64,000 nt of DNA from Comamonadaceae bacterium OTU4NAUVB1 (GTDB taxonomy: Bacteria > Pseudomonadota > Gammaproteobacteria > Burkholderiales > Burkholderiaceae_C), in assembly GCA_024372625.1 (NCBI GenBank), contig CP099605.1:3191001-3255000 (forward strand). Reading direction: 5' to 3'. The notes below the pieces were generated by a model. That model worked only from the letters and a program-made list of their open reading frames with translations, ran no database searches and was not told the origin of the DNA. This document shows positions 42,956 to 50,558 of the stretch, in pieces (the first letter of the stretch is position 1; each line of letters begins with the position of its first letter). The position numbers were made by a program, and so were the translations under genes.

Positions 42956-43642
42956 ATGGAATTCGTCAACAACTCCACCTTCTGGATCGGTCTGCTCGAG
43001 ATCGTCTGGATCAACATCATCCTGTCGGGCGACAACGCGGTCGTGATCGCGCTGGCGGCCCGCTCGCTGCCGCCCGAACAGCAGCGCAAGGCCGTCCTGA
43101 TCGGCTCGGGCGCGGCCGTCGTGCTGCGCATCGTGCTGACGATCGTCGCGGCCAAGCTGCTCGCGCTGCCCTACCTCCAGATCATCGGCGGCCTGCTGCT
43201 GCTGTGGATCGGCTTGCAACTGCTGGGCGAGGAAGAGGAAGGCGAGGGCCACGGCAAGCACCACGGCACCATGTTCTCGGCCGTGCGCACGATCCTGATC
43301 GCCGACCTGGTCATGAGCCTGGACAACGTGATCGCCGTCGCCGCCGCCGCCCACGGCAACTCCCTGCTGCTCATCCTCGGCCTCGCGATCAGCATCCCGC
43401 TGGTGATCTTCGGCAGCACCATCATGATCAAGATGATGGAGCGCTTCCCGATCATCGTGGTCCTCGGCGCGACGCTCATCGGCTGGGTCGCCGGCGAGAC
43501 CATCATGAACGACGTGGCACTGCACGGCGTGCTGGAATCGCGGCCCTGGCTGCATTACGTCGGCCCCGCCGCCGGCGCGGCGTTCGTGCTGCTGGTGGGC
43601 AACTGGCTCAGGCACCGCACGCGCCGCAGCACCGCCGGCTAG
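42956..43642 (+). CDS. TerC family membrane protein
   Basis: Integral membrane protein of 228 aa with about seven helices. WINIILSGDNAVVIALAARSLP and LIADLVMSLDNVIAVAAAA carry the two conserved Asp-Asn pairs of the TerC family, which includes manganese exporters (Alx, YkoY/MeeY). It probably exports Mn2+ to supply exported metalloproteins; tellurite resistance is a historical name. The ATG at 42956 follows the sucCD terminator closely, so a promoter must lie within or just before that hairpin. Confidence 0.88.
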   Translation: MEFVNNSTFWIGLLEIVWINIILSGDNAVVIALAARSLPPEQQRKAVLIGSGAAVVLRIVLTIVAAKLLALPYLQIIGGLLLLWIGLQLLGEEEEGEGHGKHHGTMFSAVRTILIADLVMSLDNVIAVAAAAHGNSLLLILGLAISIPLVIFGSTIMIKMMERFPIIVVLGATLIGWVAGETIMNDVALHGVLESRPWLHYVGPAAGAAFVLLVGNWLRHRTRRSTAG

Positions 43643-43686
43643 TCCGGCGCACCGGCCGGCACGGCGTGCCGTTATAAACACGTCCC

Positions 43687-44481
43687 ATGACGCACTTCGC
43701 ACCTTCGAACGATGATGCAGCCGGCAAGGTGCCGTCATGGACCTTCGCGACGCTCACCGACCGGGGCCGCGTGCGCGCCAACAACGAGGACGCCGTCTTC
43801 GCCGATCCACGCCATCGCCTGGCGATCCTGGCCGACGGCATGGGCGGCTACAACGGCGGCGAAGTCGCCAGCGGGATGGCCATCGCCCTGCTGTCGGCCA
43901 GCTTCGGCCGATGGCTCGCCCACACCGACCTGTGCGACCAGACGCGCGCCGTCCGCCGGGCGCTGCAGGTCGGCACCGACGAGGCCAACCGCGCCATCCT
44001 CGAAGCCGGCGCCATCGACACGCAGCTCATGGGCATGGGCACCACGCTCGTGCTGGCGTTCTGCGGCACGCGGCGCATCGTCGTGGGCCACATCGGCGAT
44101 TCGCGCTGCTACCGCCTGCGCAACCGTCGCCTGGAGCAGCTTACCCGCGACCATTCGCTGCTGCAGGACCAGCTCGACGCCGGCCTCATCACGCCCGCCG
44201 AGGCGGCGACGTCGCCGCACCGCAACCTGGTCACGCGCGCCCTGGGCATCGAGGCCCGCGTCACGCTGGAGACCAACGACTACGCCGTGGAACCCGGCGA
44301 CCTCTACCTGCTGTGTTCGGACGGACTCAGCGAGATGGTGTCGGATGCGGATATCTGCACAGTTTTGTTACAAAAGAACGGACTTTCGGAGAAAGCAATA
44401 CTTTTGGTTGCAATGGCGAATGACAATGGCGGCCGTGACAACATTTCAGTGATATTGGCCAAGGCCGAAGCGGCATCCTGA
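43687..44481 (+). CDS. PP2C-type Ser/Thr protein phosphatase (Stp family)
   Basis: Metal-dependent phosphatase of 264 aa. The motif order is complete: RVRANNEDAVF, LAILADGMGGYNGG (metal-binding Asp), GMGTTLV, VGHIGDSRCYRLR, DHSLLQ, LLCSDGLSEMV and NGGRDNISVIL (second metal Asp). The region after 44353 is visibly A+T-richer and uses TTA and other rare codons, unlike the first two thirds. It is followed by an FHA protein, a usual partner in phospho-signalling, but no Ser/Thr kinase gene lies nearby. Confidence 0.93.
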   Translation: MTHFAPSNDDAAGKVPSWTFATLTDRGRVRANNEDAVFADPRHRLAILADGMGGYNGGEVASGMAIALLSASFGRWLAHTDLCDQTRAVRRALQVGTDEANRAILEAGAIDTQLMGMGTTLVLAFCGTRRIVVGHIGDSRCYRLRNRRLEQLTRDHSLLQDQLDAGLITPAEAATSPHRNLVTRALGIEARVTLETNDYAVEPGDLYLLCSDGLSEMVSDADICTVLLQKNGLSEKAILLVAMANDNGGRDNISVILAKAEAAS

Positions 44482-44578
44482 TGCCGGCAAACGCACTGGA
44501 GCGCGGGCGAGGATTCCGGGAAAAGCAACGTTCCCGAGGAGCCCGTCGAATTCAACCTCGCAGATTCAGGAGTCGGCC

Positions 44579-45244
44579 ATGCCGAAAATGATCGTTTCGA
44601 TCGACGGTGTCGTCATCAAGGAAGTCGTGCTGGTCAAGGACCGCACGACGCTCGGGCGGCGGCCCTACAACGACATCGTGATCGACAACCTCGCCATCAG
44701 CGGCGAGCACGCCGTGCTGCACATGATCGACGGCGCCGTCTACCTGGAAGACCTGAACAGCACCAACGGCACCTACGTCAACGCCCGCGCCGTGCGGCGC
44801 CACATGCTCGAGCACAACGACGTGGTGGAGGTCGGCAAGTACAAGATCCGCTTCCTGGCCGGTCACCAGCCCTACGCCGCCTCGCGGCCCATGTCGATGC
44901 CGATGCCGCTCCAGGCGGCAACGCCGGCGCAGCCCCCGGCGGCGGCGCCGGCGGGCTACGCGGTCTCGGCCCCGATGGGCGGCGGCGTCGCGCCCGCGGC
45001 CATCCGCGTCCTCTCGGGCGCGGGCGCCGGCCGCGAACTCACCCTGGCCAAGGTCGTCACCACCATCGGCCGTCCCGGCGTGGCCGTGGCCGCGGTCACG
45101 CGGCGCCTGCACGGCTACGTCGTCGCGCCCATCGACGGCGGCACGCTCCTCAACGGCGAACAGCTCGGCCAGGAGGCCGTCGCGCTGCAGGATGGCGACG
45201 TCCTGGAACTGGGCGGAACGAAGATGCAGTTCATCCGCGTCTGA
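44579..45244 (+). CDS. Protein with two FHA domains
   Basis: A 221-aa soluble protein. The first FHA domain (residues about 20-90) has the phospho-Thr-binding residues in LGRRPYND, SGEHAVL and NSTNGTYVN. A Pro/Ala/Met-rich linker follows, and residues about 145-221 form a second, degenerate FHA-like fold (RELTLAKVVTTIGRPG, NGEQL, LELGG) that lacks the full binding set. It should read phospho-threonine on a partner. It lies about 100 bp after the phosphatase gene. Similar PP2C-FHA pairs occur beside type VI secretion or kinase genes; neither is present here. Confidence 0.88.
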   Translation: MPKMIVSIDGVVIKEVVLVKDRTTLGRRPYNDIVIDNLAISGEHAVLHMIDGAVYLEDLNSTNGTYVNARAVRRHMLEHNDVVEVGKYKIRFLAGHQPYAASRPMSMPMPLQAATPAQPPAAAPAGYAVSAPMGGGVAPAAIRVLSGAGAGRELTLAKVVTTIGRPGVAVAAVTRRLHGYVVAPIDGGTLLNGEQLGQEAVALQDGDVLELGGTKMQFIRV

Positions 45245-45395
45245 AACGCGCCGTCGCATAGTGCCAAAAAAGCCCTTGGATCGATCCGCGTCCAGCGTTT
45301 AGCCTCGACGCTGGTGCAACCCGCGATCCGGACGGGACACGATGTCGTCATCCGATCCGCCCGAGTCCATGCCAATCCAAGGATCCCCCCCGTCA

Positions 45396-46202
45396 ATGCA
45401 GGTGCGTGTCCTGGGATGCTCCGGCGCCATCGCCAGGGACTGCCGCACCACCGCCTTCCTGATCGACGACGACCTGCTGGTGGACGCCGGCACCGGCGTC
45501 GGCGACCTCACCCTCGACGAGATGGCCGGCATCGACGACGTGGTGCTCACGCATTCCCACCTCGATCACATCGCCGCGCTGCCCCTGATGATCGACGCGG
45601 TGGCCAGCCGCCGCCGCCAGCCGTTGCGCGTGCACGCGCTCGCGCCCACCAACGACGCCTTGCGCGCGCACGTCTTCAACGACGTCGTCTGGCCGGACTT
45701 CGCGCGCATTCCGAGCCCGGAGCGGCCGTTCGTGAGCTTCCACGACATCGAGGTCGGCGCCACCCTGACGCTGGGCAGCCGGCGGCCCAAGGTGATCGAG
45801 GTGCTGCCCGCCGTCCACACGGTGCCGGCCTGCGGGTTCGCCGTGCGCACCGCCGCCGGCGGTCCGCACTGGGCGTTCAGCGGCGACACCGAGCGCAATC
45901 CCGCGTTCTGGGACTGCCTGAACGCGCTCGACGTCGCCATGCTGGTCATCGAGACGGCGTTCAGCGACCGCGACCAAGCGCTCGCGCAACGCAGCCTGCA
46001 CCTGTCGCCCACTTCACTGGCCCGCGAGATCGCCTGCATCGCGCCGGACCGCCACTACCCGATCTACATCACGCACACCAAGCCGGCCGAAACCGGCGAG
46101 ATCATGAGCGAGATCGCGTCCCTGGTTTCGGGCCGGACGATCGATCCGCTGCGGGCGCGGGACATCCGCTGGCTGCGAGCGGCCGAGATACTGACGTTTT
46201 GA
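45396..46202 (+). CDS. Metallo-beta-lactamase-fold hydrolase, class II cyclic-nucleotide phosphodiesterase type
   Basis: Product of 268 aa. The metal-binding motif is LTHSHLDHIAALPLMID, close to the class II cAMP phosphodiesterase signature HxHLDH; further ligands are in HTVPACGF, FSGDTERNP (Asp) and ITHTKPAE (His). VRVLGCSGAIARDCRTTAFLIDD is a typical start. I chose the ATG at 45396 because AAGGA lies upstream and the strand starts immediately; an in-frame ATG at 45342 would add 18 residues. It may hydrolyse cAMP, which controls type IV pili in some bacteria, and it lies directly before pilA. Activity on another phosphodiester cannot be excluded. Confidence 0.75.
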   Translation: MQVRVLGCSGAIARDCRTTAFLIDDDLLVDAGTGVGDLTLDEMAGIDDVVLTHSHLDHIAALPLMIDAVASRRRQPLRVHALAPTNDALRAHVFNDVVWPDFARIPSPERPFVSFHDIEVGATLTLGSRRPKVIEVLPAVHTVPACGFAVRTAAGGPHWAFSGDTERNPAFWDCLNALDVAMLVIETAFSDRDQALAQRSLHLSPTSLAREIACIAPDRHYPIYITHTKPAETGEIMSEIASLVSGRTIDPLRARDIRWLRAAEILTF

Positions 46203-46220
46203 CTGACACTTTCGACCTGT

Positions 46221-46234
46221 TGACAAATTTGTCA
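46221..46234. promoter_or_regulatory. Perfect palindrome upstream of pilA
   Basis: TGACAAATTTGTCA is a gap-free 14-base palindrome, and a third TTGTCA copy lies at 46263-46268. It is centred about 135 bp upstream of the expected pilA start point, where a sigma-54 activator such as PilR would bind. The surrounding 60 bases are A+T-rich, suggesting bendable enhancer DNA. Activator identity is inferred from position only. Confidence 0.55.
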
Positions 46235-46332
46235 TAAGTCTTTTGTTTACGACGCGTCAATTTTGTCAGGCAATGTAAGACGATGTGATCTATCGATTTA
46301 CACGCCTTCCCACGGCGGGCACGGTTCGGCGG

Positions 46333-46349
46333 TTGGCACGCCAGATGCA
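46333..46349 (+). promoter_or_regulatory. Sigma-54 (-24/-12) promoter of pilA
   Basis: TTGGCACG-CCAG-ATGCA matches YTGGCACG-N4-TTGCW except for one base. Transcription should start about 12 bases downstream, near 46360, leaving a 50-base leader with GGAG before the pilA ATG. Sigma-54 with the PilS-PilR system drives pilA in many proteobacteria. Confidence 0.8.
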
Positions 46350-46410
46350 AGAAGAGAAGGCGCCGGGCTCGATTCCCGGGGTTTTCCAACCGCAATCTCT
46401 GGAGTTTTCA

Positions 46411-46920
46411 ATGAACCGTCGTTCCATCGCACGCAATGTGCAAAAGGGTTTCACCCTGATCGAATTGATGATCGTCGTGGCGATCATCGGTATTCTGGCG
46501 GCCGTGGCGCTGCCGGCTTATCAGGATTACACGGTGCGTGCAAAGGTCACAGAAGGTTTAACTCTGGCGGCTTCGGCTAAAACCGCAGTTGCTGAAAATG
46601 CTGCAAATGGCTCACCTTTTAAGTCGGGATGGGTAGCTCCTGGCGCCACCAAAAATGTGGCGAGCGTTGGCATTGACGATACAACCGGTAAAATCACCAT
46701 TACTTATGATTCCACTATTGATAGTGGTGCCACGCTTGTTCTGGTTCCTGTGGATGGGACAACTGCGGCTGGTACCGCACTTGCGGCCGGTACTGTACCT
46801 ACCACTGGATCCATTACTTGGATCTGCGCCTCAACTGGCACCACAACTGCAAATGCAGTTGCGAAAGCTGCAAAGGGAAGTATCAAGGACAAATATGTTC
46901 CAGCATCTTGCCGCACTTAA
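46411..46920 (+). CDS. pilA: Type IV major pilin PilA
   Basis: Prepilin of 169 aa. The leader ends at Gly13 ([21 protein letters not shown]), with Glu5 of the mature chain and the long hydrophobic helix. The globular part has a single Cys pair (TWICAS and PASCRT) that should form the C-terminal disulfide loop. Hand count over 46561-46800 gives about 52 % G+C and the codons include TTA and AAT, unlike the roughly 65-70 % of its neighbours. This points to acquisition or exchange of the gene body. The stretch is rich in Thr, Ser and Ala, possible O-glycosylation sites. Two glycosyltransferase genes follow its terminator. Confidence 0.95.
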   Translation: MNRRSIARNVQKGFTLIELMIVVAIIGILAAVALPAYQDYTVRAKVTEGLTLAASAKTAVAENAANGSPFKSGWVAPGATKNVASVGIDDTTGKITITYDSTIDSGATLVLVPVDGTTAAGTALAAGTVPTTGSITWICASTGTTTANAVAKAAKGSIKDKYVPASCRT

Positions 46921-46933
46921 TTTTTGAGATAAT

Positions 46934-46963
46934 AAAAAGCCGCCTTTTTGGCGGTTTTTTTTT
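46934..46963 (+). terminator. Rho-independent terminator after pilA
   Basis: Short G+C stem CCGCC/GGCGG around five Ts, extended by A/T pairs, then nine Ts. It separates the very strongly expressed pilA from the downstream glycosyltransferase gene, which begins within 13 bp of its end. Confidence 0.85.
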
Positions 46964-46975
46964 AACTACTTTTTC

Positions 46976-48235
46976 ATGAAAATTCTCCACGTCATCCCCA
47001 GCATGGACCCCGCCCAGGGCGGCGTCGCCCAGGCCGTTCGCAACATGGTCCCGGCGCTGGCGCAGATCGACGTGCACAACGAGGTCCTGAGCTTCGACGC
47101 GGCCGATGCGGGCTTCCTCGGCCGTGACGGATTTCCCGTCCACGCCATCGGTCCGGCCAAGGGCGGCTACGGGTACTGCGCGGCGCTCGGGCCCTGGCTC
47201 GCCGCCAACCTGCAGCGCTTCGACGTGGTGATCGCGCACGGCCTGTGGCAGCACCATTGCGCCGGCACCTGGCGCGCCGTCGTGAAGCATCGACGCGCCC
47301 ACGCCGCGTCGGCCGGATCGCCGCGCTTCTACGTCATGCCGCACGGCATGCTTGATCCCTACTTCCAGAAGGCGCCCGGCCGCCGCCTGAAGGCATTGCG
47401 CAACACGGTGTTCTGGAAGTTCATCGAGGCGAAGCCGGTGAACGGCGCCGACGGCGTGCTGTTCACGTGCGCCGAGGAACTGACGCTGGCGCGCGAGCCC
47501 TTCACGCCCTACCGGCCACGGCGCGAACTCGAGGTCGGCCTGGGCATCGAGGCGCCGCCGCCGCGCCGCCCCGCCATGGCGCCCGCCTTCGCCGAGCGCT
47601 GTCCGCAGGTCGCGGGCCGCCCCTACCTGCTGTTCCTGAGCCGGCTGCACGAGAAGAAGGGCACCGACCTGCTGATCCGCGCCTACGTCGAACTGCAGGC
47701 GCGGTGGCACCGCGACGGCAAGGGCCCCGCACTGCCCGCGCTGGTCGTGGCCGGGCCCGGCCTGGACACCGAGTACGGCCGTTCGCTGCAGCAACTGGCC
47801 GCGCCGCAGCCGGGCGGCCCAGGCCCGGCCCCCGACGTCCATTTCCCCGGCATGCTCAGTGGCGATGCCAAGTGGGGCGCGCTGTACGGGTGCGAGGCCT
47901 TCGTGCTGCCGAGCCACCAGGAGAACTTCGGCATCGCGGTGGTCGAGGCGATGGCCTGCGGCCGGCCGGTGCTGATCAGCCGGCAGGTCAACATCTGGCG
48001 CGAATGCGAACCCGGCGGCATCGTCGCCGACGACACGCAGGCGGGCACGCTGGAATTGCTCACGCGATGGCTGGCATTGACCCCACAACAGCAGGCGATG
48101 CTCGGTGATGAGGCCCACGCGGCATATCAGCGACACTTCGAGGTTGACCAAGCCGCCAGACGCCTGAAGGAAGCACTCCAACCCGGAACATCCCCCGTTT
48201 CAGTGAGGCTGCCGACAGCATCGACAGTCCCATGA
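46976..48235 (+). CDS. Family 4 glycosyltransferase next to pilA
   Basis: GT-B enzyme of 419 aa. HVIPSMDPAQGGVAQAVRNM at the N-terminus, HGLWQHH and PHGMLDPYF in the acceptor domain, FLSRLHEKKGTDLLIRAY and HQENFGIAVVEAMACGRPVL (the EX7E motif) in the donor domain place it in GT4. It starts 13 bp beyond the pilA terminator and ends overlapping the next GT4 gene (ATGA). The position suggests assembly of the sugar chain attached to the pilin or to lipopolysaccharide; the sugar is unknown. G+C is back to the chromosomal level. Confidence 0.88.
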   Translation: MKILHVIPSMDPAQGGVAQAVRNMVPALAQIDVHNEVLSFDAADAGFLGRDGFPVHAIGPAKGGYGYCAALGPWLAANLQRFDVVIAHGLWQHHCAGTWRAVVKHRRAHAASAGSPRFYVMPHGMLDPYFQKAPGRRLKALRNTVFWKFIEAKPVNGADGVLFTCAEELTLAREPFTPYRPRRELEVGLGIEAPPPRRPAMAPAFAERCPQVAGRPYLLFLSRLHEKKGTDLLIRAYVELQARWHRDGKGPALPALVVAGPGLDTEYGRSLQQLAAPQPGGPGPAPDVHFPGMLSGDAKWGALYGCEAFVLPSHQENFGIAVVEAMACGRPVLISRQVNIWRECEPGGIVADDTQAGTLELLTRWLALTPQQQAMLGDEAHAAYQRHFEVDQAARRLKEALQPGTSPVSVRLPTASTVP

Positions 48236-49455
48236 AACTCGTATTCTTCACGCACCCCCCCTTCCTGGCGATCTCCAGCATGACGCGCTATGCGTCGTGG
48301 CTCGTCGACGACATGCGGCGGCGTGGCCACGAGGTGCGGATCTGGACGCCCGACGCCGTCTTCCACCGGCTGCCGGTGCCCGAGCGCCTGAAGAAATGGA
48401 TGGGCTACCTCGACCAGTTCCTGGTGTTCCCGGCGCAGGTGAAATGGCGTTTGCTGCGCCAGCCGCGCGACACGCTGTACGTCTTCGCCGACCACGCGCT
48501 CGGCCCCTGGGTGCCACTGGTCGCGAAGCGGCCCCACGTCGTGCACTGCCACGACTTCCTGGCCCAGGACTCGGCCCTCGGACGCATCCCCCACAACCCC
48601 GTGAGCCAGACCGGCCGGCTCTACCAGCGCTACATCCGCAACGGCTTCCGCCAGGCGCACGCCTTCATCGCCATCTCGCGGAAGACGCGGGACGACCTGA
48701 TGGACGTGGTCGATCCGACGAGCCGCTGCGACGTGGTCTACAACGGCGTCAATCCGCGCTTCCGGCCCGCCGCCGACGTGCCGGCGCAGCGCGAGGCACT
48801 GGGGCGGGCGCTGGGCATCGACCTGTCGCGCGGCTTCGTGATGCACGTGGGCGTGAACACCTGGTACAAGAACCGCCAGGGCGTGCTGGCCGCCTACGGG
48901 GCCTGGCGCGGCGCCCTGGAAGCCCGGGCCGCCGGCGACGCGGCGCCCACGACCGACGCCATCCCGCTGCTGATGATCGGCCCGCCGGCCACCGACTCGC
49001 TGGAGGCCCTGCGCCTGCGGCTTCCGGGCACCGCCGACGTCCACTTCCTCTCCAGCGTGTCGGACGATCAACTGGCCGCGCTCTACGGCGCGGCCACGGT
49101 GTTCCTGTTCCCGTCCATCGCCGAGGGCTTCGGCTGGCCGATCGTCGAGGCGATGGCCTCGGGCTGCCCGGTCATCACCACTGGCGAGGCGCCGATGACC
49201 GAGGTCGCCGGCAGCGCAGCGGTGCTGATCCCGGTCTCCACGCTGCAGGACACCGACGCGCCCGCGCCGTGGACCACGCCGTGGGCGACCCGTGCCGGCG
49301 CGGCGCTGGCGCAGGTGGCGGGCCTGTCGGCGCCGGAGCGCCAGGCGATGGTCGCGCGCGGCCTCGCGCAGGCGAAGCATTTCGACTCGGCCAAGGCGCT
49401 CGACCGGATCGAGGCCATCTACGCGTCGCTGCTGAAGAAGGTCTCGGCGCGCTAG
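48232..49455 (+). CDS. Second family 4 glycosyltransferase next to pilA
   Basis: A 407-aa GT-B protein. CHDFLAQDS in the first domain, VYNGVNPRF in the hinge, MHVGVNTWYKNRQGVLAAY and AEGFGWPIVEAMASGCPVI in the second. Its ATG overlaps the stop of the previous glycosyltransferase gene (ATGA at 48232-48235), so the two act in one pathway, presumably sequential sugar additions. It converges on the minor-pilin operon, whose last gene ends 21 bp further on. Confidence 0.88.
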   Translation: MKLVFFTHPPFLAISSMTRYASWLVDDMRRRGHEVRIWTPDAVFHRLPVPERLKKWMGYLDQFLVFPAQVKWRLLRQPRDTLYVFADHALGPWVPLVAKRPHVVHCHDFLAQDSALGRIPHNPVSQTGRLYQRYIRNGFRQAHAFIAISRKTRDDLMDVVDPTSRCDVVYNGVNPRFRPAADVPAQREALGRALGIDLSRGFVMHVGVNTWYKNRQGVLAAYGAWRGALEARAAGDAAPTTDAIPLLMIGPPATDSLEALRLRLPGTADVHFLSSVSDDQLAALYGAATVFLFPSIAEGFGWPIVEAMASGCPVITTGEAPMTEVAGSAAVLIPVSTLQDTDAPAPWTTPWATRAGAALAQVAGLSAPERQAMVARGLAQAKHFDSAKALDRIEAIYASLLKKVSAR

Positions 49456-49476
49456 GCGCCGGCCGCCGCCTCCGGC

Positions 49477-50070
49477 TCAATCGGTGGCGGTGAGGGTGCA
49501 GGTGGTGTCGGTCGAGGGCTTGCAGACACGGGCGCGGCCCGTGCGGGCGACGATGACGCGCCGCGTCTCCTCGCCGACGCTGGCGCCCGACAGGTCGCTG
49601 CGGGCGATGCTCAGCGTGAGCGGGCCGAAGCCGCCGGCCTTCGTCTTGCTGTAGCCCGAGGCGTCGAACATCATGTAGGGCACCGCTTCGGCGGCCGTTC
49701 CGCTGGCGCTGACGGCGAAGTAGCCCGCCAGCGCGGGCTGCTGCTGCACGACGATGTCGCTCGCGTCCAGGGTGCCGTTGCGCGCCGTGCCGGTGTCGAC
49801 GAAGACGGTCCAGCCGTTGCGCCAGCTGGCCGCGTCGGTGGGCACCACCACCGCGTTCAGCCCGCGCTTCATGGCCTCGCCGCGCGCCGCGTTGATGCCC
49901 GCCACCAGCGCGTTGGCCGCCGCCGTGAGTTCGGAATTGCGCTGCATCGTGACGAAGCTGGGCGCCGCCACCATCAGCAGGATCGCCGCGATGGCGATGG
50001 TCACCATCAGTTCGATGAGGGTGAAGCCATCGGCCCGTGAGGACCGGCCAGGGCGGCGATGGCGGGTCAT
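49477..50070 (-). CDS. fimT: GspH/FimT-type pseudopilin
   Basis: A 197-aa prepilin with leader cleavage after Gly15 ([23 protein letters not shown]). [26 protein letters not shown] after the helix is the GspH/FimT signature. GspH/FimT proteins are minor pilins; some FimT proteins bind DNA during transformation. It is the last gene of the minor-pilin operon, and its ATG overlaps the pilE stop (ATGA). Confidence 0.88.
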   Translation of the reverse strand: MTRHRRPGRSSRADGFTLIELMVTIAIAAILLMVAAPSFVTMQRNSELTAAANALVAGINAARGEAMKRGLNAVVVPTDAASWRNGWTVFVDTGTARNGTLDASDIVVQQQPALAGYFAVSASGTAAEAVPYMMFDASGYSKTKAGGFGPLTLSIARSDLSGASVGEETRRVIVARTGRARVCKPSTDTTCTLTATD

Positions 50071-50558
50071 GGCCAGCAGAGCTTTTTGTTGGTGATGGTG
50101 CCAGTGCAATCCTTGACGCCGGTGCTGGTGAGGGTCAGTGCGTTGACCGCGGGGTCGGCCGTCACAGGCTGCGGTGTCGCCACGACCTGGATGCAATCGG
50201 TCAGAGGCTGTGCCGAGCCGCCGGACGTGGTGGCAGGGCACAACGTGGCAGACAACAGGTATTTGGCATCGGCCCTGGAATCACCTGAAAAGACCTTGAA
50301 GGTCGTGCCGGCCGTCGCGTCGCCGGGCGTGTCGAAACGCAGGTAGGCCCCGCGCTGCGTCATGAACCGCTCCTGCTGCTGCATCAGTTCGAGCAGTGCG
50401 GTGCGGGCCTCGGCGCGCCGGCCCTTGAGGACGGAATCGCGGTACGACGGGTAGGCGATGGTCGCGAGGATGCCGACGATCGCCACCACGATCATCAGTT
50501 CGATCAGGGTGAAGCCGCGTTGCCGCGCGACGCGTCCGGCGGGGCGGTGGGGGGTCAT
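50067..50558 (-). CDS. pilE: Type IV minor pilin PilE
   Basis: A 163-aa prepilin with cleavage after Gly15 ([24 protein letters not shown]). Typical PilE features follow: [30 protein letters not shown], then a short C-terminal domain with a Cys pair. It belongs to the priming minor-pilin set. Start and end overlap the adjacent genes by four bases each, indicating coupled translation with pilY1 and fimT. Confidence 0.88.
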   Translation of the reverse strand: MTPHRPAGRVARQRGFTLIELMIVVAIVGILATIAYPSYRDSVLKGRRAEARTALLELMQQQERFMTQRGAYLRFDTPGDATAGTTFKVFSGDSRADAKYLLSATLCPATTSGGSAQPLTDCIQVVATPQPVTADPAVNALTLTSTGVKDCTGTITNKKLCWP

